Positions 23,426 through 28,585 of a stretch of 28,585 bases of DNA are shown piece by piece. The notes under the pieces are model-generated. The model was not told where the DNA came from. It saw only the letters and a program-made list of their open reading frames with translations, and did no database searches. Every line of letters begins with the position of its first letter. The first letter of the stretch is position 1. Origin of the DNA: an uncultured Eubacteriales bacterium (GTDB taxonomy: Bacteria; Bacillota; Clostridia; Oscillospirales; Oscillospiraceae); contig CABSBF010000023.1 of the NCBI GenBank assembly GCA_902475855.1, forward strand, positions 1-28,585, read 5' to 3'. Made by a program: the position numbers and the translations under genes.

Positions 23426-23919
23426 TCTCCCGCGGCCGCAGGCTGGCATGGTGCGCGCTGCTCACAGCCATTGCGCTGACCATCTTCGTTCTGGAGGGGC
23501 AGATTCCGCTGTCCTTCCGCGTGCCCGGCATGAAGCTGGGACTGAGCAATCTGGTCACGCTCTATGCGCTGTTCGCCCTCGGCTGGAAGGAAGCGCTGGG
23601 AATCCTGCTGGCGCGCATCCTGCTGGGCAACGTTTTCGCCGGAAATCTGATGGCCCTGCTCTACTCTTTTTCCGGCGGTCTGCTGAGCTTCGCGGCCATG
23701 GCGCTGCTGCGCCGCGCCGTTACGGAGCGGCAGATCTGGGTCTGCGGCACCGTGGGCGGGATCGTACATAATCTCGGTCAGCTCGGTGCGGCGGCACTGA
23801 TTGCCAGAACCTCCGGCCTGCTGCTGTATCTTCCGGTATTGATCCTCTGTGGGATGGTCACGGGGGCCTTCACCGGTCTGTGCGCGCAGCTCCTGCTGCA
23901 AAGAATCCGTCTTGTCTGA
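23422..23919 (+). CDS. Gx transporter family (heptaprenyl diphosphate synthase component I-like) membrane protein
   Basis: This 165-residue hydrophobic protein has about five helices. Segments VPGMKLGLSNLVTLYALFAL, GNLMALLYSFSGGLLSFAAM and GGIVHNLGQLGAAALIA fit the HepI/Gx transporter family (PF07456-type). Members were first named after a prenyl synthase subunit but look like small-molecule carriers of ECF S-component size. The TTG start overlaps the queT stop (TTGA), with GGAGG upstream inside queT, so it is translated only with queT and is under the same preQ1 switch. That pairing is not the usual one for this family; a role in queuosine-precursor uptake is inference. It ends at a strong terminator. 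Confidence 0.8.
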   Translation: MISRGRRLAWCALLTAIALTIFVLEGQIPLSFRVPGMKLGLSNLVTLYALFALGWKEALGILLARILLGNVFAGNLMALLYSFSGGLLSFAAMALLRRAVTERQIWVCGTVGGIVHNLGQLGAAALIARTSGLLLYLPVLILCGMVTGAFTGLCAQLLLQRIRLV

Positions 23920-23925
23920 AAAAGC

Positions 23926-23970
23926 AAACCCCCGTGCCGCTTTGTGAAGCGGCACGGGGGTTCATGTTAA
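23926..23970. terminator. Bidirectional terminator between the Gx gene and the foldase gene
   Basis: A perfect 16-bp stem, AACCCCCGTGCCGCTT (23927-23942) with AAGCGGCACGGGGGTT (23947-23962), has a TGTG loop. On the minus strand it is followed by TGCTTTTT, and on the plus strand by CATGTTAATAGTTTTA. It serves two converging genes. Confidence 0.9.
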
Positions 23971-24014
23971 TAGTTTTATATTATGTTCGTTTTATTTGAC
24001 GTTCGCTTTCAGGC

Positions 24015-25652
24015 TCAGCCCGCCGCCGGCTCGGAGGACTGCTGTCCGGCCTCCTCGGATGCGCTCGTGGATTCCGTCGGCTCGCTGGCCCCGGCAGCCT
24101 TCTGCGCATTGGCATAGCTCACCAGATCGAAGACCCACATATTGGAGTAGTCAAACTGCTCCTGATAGGTCTCGCAGATCTCACTGATCTTGTCCTCCGC
24201 AATCTTCGCGGCAAGCTCATCCTTTGCGGCATCAAACCACGTGCGGGTTTCTGCCTTGCCGCAGAAATACATGATGTGGTAGCCAAACGTCGTGCGCACG
24301 ATACCGGTGTCGCCGGTCTTGCGGTTCTCGTCAAAGCACCAGTCGTTGAACTCCGTGACCGTCTTGCCGGGCGCAAGGGATTCATAGATGCCGCCGACGC
24401 TCGCATTGCCGTCCTTGGAATAGGTCTTTGCCAGCTCGGAGAAGTTGTCCTCCGTCTGGTTTTCCTGCCACAGCGCATAGATGCGATTGGCCTCGGCCTC
24501 CGCCGCTGTCCACGCGTCCTCGGAATAGGTGCCGTCCGCGCCCTTTTCGCCCTCAGGCTTGATAAGGATATGGCGGACATTGACATCGTTGACCTTCGTC
24601 ACGCCCTTGCCCTCAAAGGTCTCCGCATTTGCGTCGAAGTAGGCCTCGACCTCTGCGTCCGTAGCGTTGTCATAGGGTTCGCCGTAGAGCACGTCCTGAT
24701 AGTAGTGCATCGCAGTGATGTACATACGCATATAGTTCTGGTAATTCTTCGCCGTTACGCCTGCGCCGAAGTTCTCCTGCAGATAGGCGTCAACGCTTTC
24801 AAAGCCGGCCTTGGCCGCCTCCTGCGCGAGGCTGCCCTCCGGATTCGTCAGATCGTCAAGCTGTGTTGCAACATCCTGCGGGACCTCGTAGCCGTTCGCC
24901 TGCGCCGCGCGCTCCAGCGCACGGAACTGAGAGGTCTTCTTCACGACGGAGGTGATGAAATACTGCTCCCAGGTGCTGCCCTCGAGAAGAGAATTCTGCT
25001 CATGCAGGGGACGGGTGGTGTTCAGGCCCATCATGGAGATGTAGTTGCCGTAGGTCTGCATCATCTGATAGAATTCCATCCAGTAGGCAACCTGCAATTC
25101 GCCGTTGGTCATGAAGTAGTCGCCGTTTTCGTCTCTGGCGATTACCGTGCGCATTTCGATGCTGTCCGACTTGGTGTCCGTGATGTCATAACGCTCGCGG
25201 TCAGCCAGCTCGCTGGTGCCGAAGGCGGTGTTCTCCGGCAGATATGCCTGATCGCCGTAGGCCGTTTCCACCTTGTCGATCGTCAGCTCCGGATGCGCGT
25301 TCAGATAGCAGAACACGCAGGCTGCCGCCGCACCCAGCAGGATGACAACCGCCGCGATGATGATGCTGATCTTCACGCCCTTGGAAAGTCCCTTCTTCGG
25401 CGTCTTTGCAGGCGCTTTAGCAGGCGATGCGTCTTCTTCGGGCGCAGGCTCTTCCTGCGGTTCTTCTTCCGCTTCTTCGTCAGTCTCCACCGCTTCCGCG
25501 GCATCTCCGGCCAGCTCAGCCGTGTCCTCCGCGATCTCAGCGGCAGCCTCCTGCGCCGCCTCTTCGGCGGGATTCTCTGCTGCGTCCTGCGCGACCGTTA
25601 TCTCCGGATCTTCCGGGGACGGCGTCACAGGGCGGTTTTCTTCTGATGCCAT
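24015..25652 (-). CDS. Membrane-anchored PpiC/parvulin-type foldase (PrsA-like)
   Basis: This 545-residue protein has an unusual layout. Residues 1-93 are an acidic, Ala/Glu/Pro-rich cytoplasmic tail, then a basic patch (KTPKKGLSKGVK) and one helix at about 94-116. A SurA/PrsA-like helical chaperone region follows (about 120-350). A parvulin peptidyl-prolyl isomerase domain spans about 355-465 (VNVRHILIKPEGEKG, FSELAKTYSKDG, TGIVRTTFGYHIMYFCG), and a Ser/Glu-rich tail ends the protein. It would assist folding of exported proteins outside the membrane. PrsA proteins are normally lipoproteins; here a signal anchor replaces the lipobox. The ATG at 25652 has AAAGGAG nine bases upstream. It is monocistronic and divergent from the thioesterase gene. 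Confidence 0.85.
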   Translation of the reverse strand: MASEENRPVTPSPEDPEITVAQDAAENPAEEAAQEAAAEIAEDTAELAGDAAEAVETDEEAEEEPQEEPAPEEDASPAKAPAKTPKKGLSKGVKISIIIAAVVILLGAAAACVFCYLNAHPELTIDKVETAYGDQAYLPENTAFGTSELADRERYDITDTKSDSIEMRTVIARDENGDYFMTNGELQVAYWMEFYQMMQTYGNYISMMGLNTTRPLHEQNSLLEGSTWEQYFITSVVKKTSQFRALERAAQANGYEVPQDVATQLDDLTNPEGSLAQEAAKAGFESVDAYLQENFGAGVTAKNYQNYMRMYITAMHYYQDVLYGEPYDNATDAEVEAYFDANAETFEGKGVTKVNDVNVRHILIKPEGEKGADGTYSEDAWTAAEAEANRIYALWQENQTEDNFSELAKTYSKDGNASVGGIYESLAPGKTVTEFNDWCFDENRKTGDTGIVRTTFGYHIMYFCGKAETRTWFDAAKDELAAKIAEDKISEICETYQEQFDYSNMWVFDLVSYANAQKAAGASEPTESTSASEEAGQQSSEPAAG

Positions 25653-25685
25653 GTTGTAGTTCTCCTTTTGATAAATTGTCTGTTT

Positions 25686-25714
25686 ATCCTACCACAACCG
25701 GCGGCGTTTTTCAA
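25686..25714 (-). promoter_or_regulatory. Promoter of the foldase gene
   Basis: On the minus strand TTGAAA (25714-25709), a 17-base spacer and TAGGAT (25691-25686) preceded by a TG, so an extended -10. The transcript would start near 25679. Confidence 0.65.
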
Positions 25715-25798
25715 TCAATTTGGCGCATTCCCATTCTTTTTCGCAAAAAAGTTTACAAATCGACGCCATTCTTCGCAGTTTCCCGTCCCCTGCTGCGA

Positions 25799-25827
25799 TT
25801 GACGCAGCGCCCGCATCGTGGTACAAT
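25799..25827 (+). promoter_or_regulatory. Promoter of the thioesterase-aminopeptidase operon
   Basis: TTGACG (25799-25804), a 17-base spacer and TACAAT (25822-25827) with TG at 25819-25820 (extended -10). Transcription would start near 25834, just before the GGGAGGT ribosome binding site at 25843. Confidence 0.82.
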
Positions 25828-25858
25828 AAAGCAAATCATACTGGGAGGTATCGTTTTT

Positions 25859-26551
25859 TTGAACACCTGCCTTGAAATTTCCTACACCGCAAAGGGCGCG
25901 TGGACGCCGGAAATGCTGACGGCCGCCCTGGCGCAGGCCGCCACCGACCACGCAGACGACCTCGGCATCGGCCACGACGCAATGGTCGAGCACTACGGTT
26001 GCCTGTGGATGCTGGTGCGCACCCGCATCGCCATGCGCGAGCTGCCGCCGCCGGACAGCGCCGTATCCGTGCGGACATGGCTGCGCCGCCCCTCGTCTGC
26101 CATGAGCATCCGCGACTATGAGCTTCTCTATCAGGGGCGCAGCGTCGGCCGCGCGCTGCAATACTGGGTGCTTGCCAACGAAAAGACCCGCCGCATCGCC
26201 AATCTGCGCGAGATCGACGTACTGTGGACGCTGCCGGTATGCGACCCGGAGCGCCGCGAAACCTTCCGCCGTCTGGTTCTGCCGGATTGTCTGCCGGAGG
26301 CGGGCGCATGGACGGTCACGCCCGAGGAGATCGACGACAACGGCCACCTGAACAACGTCGTCTATGTCCGCCATGCGCAGCGCTTTGCGCCGCCCGAAAC
26401 AAAATTCATTGAAGTCATCTACGACCGTGAGTGCTTCCTCGGTGAAACGCTCCGGCTCTTTGCCGGGGACGGCTGCGTCCGCGGTGTAAAATCCGACGGC
26501 TCGGAGAGCTTCCGGGCGCGTTTTCAACAATCTGAGGAGGAATCACAATGA
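25859..26551 (+). CDS. Acyl-ACP thioesterase-like double-hotdog protein
   Basis: This 230-residue protein resembles bacterial acyl-ACP thioesterases of the FatA/FatB family, which release free fatty acids from acyl carrier protein. An N-terminal hotdog domain (about 1-120) contains WMLVRTRIAMRELPPP and RALQYWVLANEKTRRI. The C-terminal hotdog carries the active-site segment IDDNGHLNNVVYVRHA (158-173), with the Asn and His spaced as in the family. It starts at TTG 25859 with GGGAGGT about ten bases upstream. No ATG fits, and the frame before it is promoter sequence. Its stop forms an ATGA overlap with the aminopeptidase start, so the two are translated together. The chain-length preference is unknown. 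Confidence 0.85.
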   Translation: MNTCLEISYTAKGAWTPEMLTAALAQAATDHADDLGIGHDAMVEHYGCLWMLVRTRIAMRELPPPDSAVSVRTWLRRPSSAMSIRDYELLYQGRSVGRALQYWVLANEKTRRIANLREIDVLWTLPVCDPERRETFRRLVLPDCLPEAGAWTVTPEEIDDNGHLNNVVYVRHAQRFAPPETKFIEVIYDRECFLGETLRLFAGDGCVRGVKSDGSESFRARFQQSEEESQ

Positions 26552-27816
26552 CAACACTGGAACAGGCGCTCTGCCGCTGGCTTGACGGCGGCGTTTCCCC
26601 TTATCATACCGTCGCAATGGCGGCCGAGGAACTGCAAAAGGCCGGTTTTTCCGAGTTGGCGCTCGGCGGCGATTTTCCCGTCAAAAAAGGCGGCCGCTAT
26701 TTTGTGGAAAACGGCACGAATCTTGTCGCCTTCACCGTGGGTGAGACGGCTTCGGCCTTCCGCATCGCCGCAGCGCACACCGACTGGCCCTGCCTGCGCA
26801 TCAAGCCGGAGCCGGAGATCGTTTCCGGCGGCTGCTGCAAGCTGAACGTCGAGCCCTACGGCGGCGCGATCTACAACACCTGGCTGGATCGCCCGCTGAG
26901 TCTGGCCGGCGTCGTGCTGGTGCGCACAGCGGATCCCATGCGTCCCGAACGCCGCCTTGCGGCATGGGACCGGCCGCTTCTGACCATCCCGAATCTCGCC
27001 ATCCACATGAACCGTGAGGTCAACAAGGGCGTACCGACGAAGGCAAACGTCGATCTCTTCCCTCTCTGCGCAACTGCTGCAAAAGAGTTTGAGAAAAACG
27101 GCTGGCTCACCGGCAAGCTCGCCGAAAAGCTGGACGTCCCCGCGCAGGACATCCTGTCCTTTGAACTGTGCGCTTACTGCGATGAGAAGGCGCAGGCCAT
27201 TGGCTTTGAGGAGGACTTCCTCTCCTCCCCGCGGCTGGACAACCTGACCTCCGTCCACGCCTGCCTGCATGGTCTGCTGGAGGCGCAGGGCAGCGAGATC
27301 AACGTCGCCGTACTCTATGACAATGAAGAAATCGGCAGCAACACCCGCCGCGGCGCGGACAGTTCGACCCTGACGGTCATTCTGGAAAAGATCGCGCTGG
27401 CGCTGGGCATGGACCGGGCTGCGTTCCTTAATGCCTGCGTGCACGGGATGCTTCTCTCCTGCGATGCCGCGCACGCCCTGCATCCCAATCACCCGGAGTA
27501 TGCCGACAGCCTCTGCGCACCCGTGCTGAACGGCGGCGTGGCACTCAAGCGCTCGCCCCGCTATTCCTCCGATGCGGAGACCTGCGCAGTCGTGCGCGGC
27601 CTGTGCGAAGCGCACGGCATCCCGCTGCAAACCTACATGAACCGTGCCGACCTCCCCGGCGGCAGCACGGTCGGCTCCATGGCCTCGTCGCTGCTGGCCA
27701 TGCCTGCGGCGGACATCGGCGTGCCGCTGCTGGCCATGCACTCCGCGCGCGAGCTGATGGGCCTGCGCGATCAGGACGCCTTCTGCCGGCTGTGTACAGC
27801 CTTCTTTGAGGCTTAG
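26548..27816 (+). CDS. apeB: M18-family aspartyl/broad aminopeptidase
   Basis: This 422-residue cytoplasmic dinuclear-zinc exopeptidase removes N-terminal residues, usually acidic ones, from peptides. Metal and catalytic positions are visible: His77 and Asp79 in AAHTDW, bridging Asp231 in SPRLDNLTSV, Glu260 and Glu261 in YDNEEIGSNTRRGA, Asp306 in SCDAAHA and His398 in AMHSARE. The length suits M18. The ATG overlaps the thioesterase stop (ATGA), with GAGGAGG seven bases upstream. The functional link to the thioesterase is unclear; coupling may be only genomic economy. An acetyltransferase gene follows 27 bases later and is probably in the same transcript. Confidence 0.93.
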   Translation: MTTLEQALCRWLDGGVSPYHTVAMAAEELQKAGFSELALGGDFPVKKGGRYFVENGTNLVAFTVGETASAFRIAAAHTDWPCLRIKPEPEIVSGGCCKLNVEPYGGAIYNTWLDRPLSLAGVVLVRTADPMRPERRLAAWDRPLLTIPNLAIHMNREVNKGVPTKANVDLFPLCATAAKEFEKNGWLTGKLAEKLDVPAQDILSFELCAYCDEKAQAIGFEEDFLSSPRLDNLTSVHACLHGLLEAQGSEINVAVLYDNEEIGSNTRRGADSSTLTVILEKIALALGMDRAAFLNACVHGMLLSCDAAHALHPNHPEYADSLCAPVLNGGVALKRSPRYSSDAETCAVVRGLCEAHGIPLQTYMNRADLPGGSTVGSMASSLLAMPAADIGVPLLAMHSARELMGLRDQDAFCRLCTAFFEA

Positions 27817-27843
27817 AGTCACGCTCTGTAAGAGGATAACAGA

Positions 27844-28458
27844 ATGAACGAAACGGAAAAAATGCTCGCAGGTAAAATCTACGACCCGAGCGACGAGACT
27901 CTGGCCGAGATGAGACGCCGGGCGCACAGGCTGTCTCAGGAGTACAACCGTCTCTTTGAAGACGACGAAGAAAGAAGCCGGATCCTGCATGAGCTGATCC
28001 CGCAGCAGGGAGAAGGACTGTTCCTTCAGGGGCCGGTTTATTTTGATTACGGCGCCTTTACAAGCTTTGGCCGGGGCTGCTATGCAAATTTCAACTTTAC
28101 CGTTTTGGACACCTGCCCCGTCCATATCGGTGACAGTGTGTTCTTCGGGCCAAACTGCGCGCTCGTCACGCCGCTCCATCCATTAAGATGGCAGGAGAGA
28201 AACCTGAAGCACAAGGAGGACGGCACCCTCTATGACGACGAATACGGAAAGCCCATAACGATAGGCTCAAACTGCTGGATCGCAAGCAACGTGACTGTCA
28301 CGGGCGGCGTGACCATAGGCGAAGGCTGCGTGATCGGGGCTGGAAGTGTCGTTACCAGAGACATTCCGCCGCATTCCCTGGCCGCCGGAAATCCGTGCAG
28401 GGTCATACGTCAAATCGACGAGAAGGATTCCATAAAATATAAGCAGGAGCTGTTTTGA
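27844..28458 (+). CDS. Maltose/galactoside-type sugar O-acetyltransferase
   Basis: This 204-residue left-handed beta-helix acetyltransferase of the Maa/LacA type transfers acetyl from acetyl-CoA to a sugar hydroxyl. The N-terminal Mac domain is present (MLAGKIYDPSDETLAEMRRR region). Hexapeptide repeats run from about 60 to 190. The catalytic His112 lies in VTPLHPLRW, and the CoA-binding end is seen in SNCWIASNVTVTGGVTIGEG followed by GAGSVVTRDIP and GNPCRVIR. The ATG has AGAGGA seven bases upstream. It is the third gene of the thioesterase-aminopeptidase run. Codon use is somewhat less GC-biased than in apeB, so it may have joined later. The true sugar substrate is unknown. Confidence 0.92.
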   Translation: MNETEKMLAGKIYDPSDETLAEMRRRAHRLSQEYNRLFEDDEERSRILHELIPQQGEGLFLQGPVYFDYGAFTSFGRGCYANFNFTVLDTCPVHIGDSVFFGPNCALVTPLHPLRWQERNLKHKEDGTLYDDEYGKPITIGSNCWIASNVTVTGGVTIGEGCVIGAGSVVTRDIPPHSLAAGNPCRVIRQIDEKDSIKYKQELF

Positions 28459-28507
28459 CCGCTCCCCTGCCGATTGTGTCTGTATATGTATATTATGATA
28501 ACAGCAG

Positions 28508-28527
28508 CCCCGGCCGAATGGCCGGGG
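28508..28527 (+). terminator. GC-rich hairpin after the acetyltransferase gene
   Basis: CCCCGGCC (28508-28515) pairs with GGCCGGGG (28520-28527) around a GAAT loop, 50 bases after the stop. There is no T-run after it on the plus strand, so terminator function is uncertain. Confidence 0.45.
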
Positions 28528-28561
28528 GGGCGTAAGAAAGTAATATCGTATTTTTGCAGGA

Positions 28562-28585
28562 ACGGCATGGCTTCGGTCATGCCGT
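28562..28585. repeat. Hairpin at the window edge
   Basis: ACGGCATG (28562-28569) and CATGCCGT (28578-28585) form a perfect 8-bp stem with a loop containing TTCG. It is cut off by the window end, so whether a T-run follows cannot be seen. It could be a terminator of this operon or of a converging gene. Confidence 0.5.

Noticed and set aside
26524..28179. A 551-codon minus-strand frame opposite apeB and the acetyltransferase gene
   Set aside because: It crosses two well-identified genes and their gap, and its composition follows their codon bias.

Overview
The window looks like chromosome of an anaerobic, moderately high-GC Firmicute of the class Clostridia, probably a gut Oscillospirales-type organism. 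This is inference. It rests on a single-chain pyruvate:ferredoxin oxidoreductase, strong AGGAGG-type ribosome binding sites, TTG starts on four genes, sigma-A-like promoters with 17-base spacers, an SLH-domain surface protein, a preQ1 riboswitch ahead of queT, and a MurJ/glycosyltransferase/DUF4330/O-antigen-ligase operon. Sampled coding rows are near 60% GC, except for one low-GC accessory gene.

Layout. 1-110 may hold the tail of an upstream gene. 173-1894 encodes a membrane-anchored TPR/leucine-rich-repeat protein. On the minus strand, 5125 down to 1953 is a comM-thiI-pncC operon. 5415-8963 is nifJ (PFOR), divergent from comM. 8964-11757 is an accessory island: a possible small ORF, a WYL-domain regulator, an unrecognised AT-rich gene, a broken gene fragment and an internally deleted IS3-family element. 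That element abuts and appears to have rewritten the end of the next gene. 16292 down to 11758 (minus) is a coupled surface-polysaccharide operon: MurJ-like flippase, GT4 glycosyltransferase, DUF4330 protein and O-antigen ligase/polymerase. 18158 down to 16393 (minus) is tsaE-tsaB-upp. It is divergent from a RodA/FtsW-type SEDS gene (18294-19445), which is followed by an SLH-domain surface protein (19560-20774). 22566 down to 20821 (minus) is a Na/Pi cotransporter-PhoU fusion. 22904-23919 is a preQ1-riboswitch-controlled queT plus a Gx-transporter-family gene. 25652 down to 24015 (minus) is a membrane-anchored PpiC-type foldase. 25859-28458 is a plus-strand run of acyl-ACP thioesterase, M18 aminopeptidase and maltose-type O-acetyltransferase.

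How the genes work together. Much of the window concerns the envelope: the SEDS transglycosylase, MurJ-like flippase, glycosyltransferase, ligase, SLH protein, foldase and LRR protein. The rest is mostly housekeeping: tRNA modification (thiI, tsaE, tsaB, queuosine precursor uptake), nucleotide salvage (upp, pncC), central anaerobic carbon metabolism (PFOR) and phosphate handling. Most convergent gene pairs share a strong bidirectional terminator. Most transcription units have a recognisable promoter, and these promoters settle several start-codon choices.

The best candidate for something undescribed is the WYL-regulator plus 243-residue unknown protein (9340-11140), an operon with its own promoter and terminator inside the mobile-element-scarred island. 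The next are the queT-Gx pair under preQ1 control and the IS-modified end of the O-antigen ligase gene.
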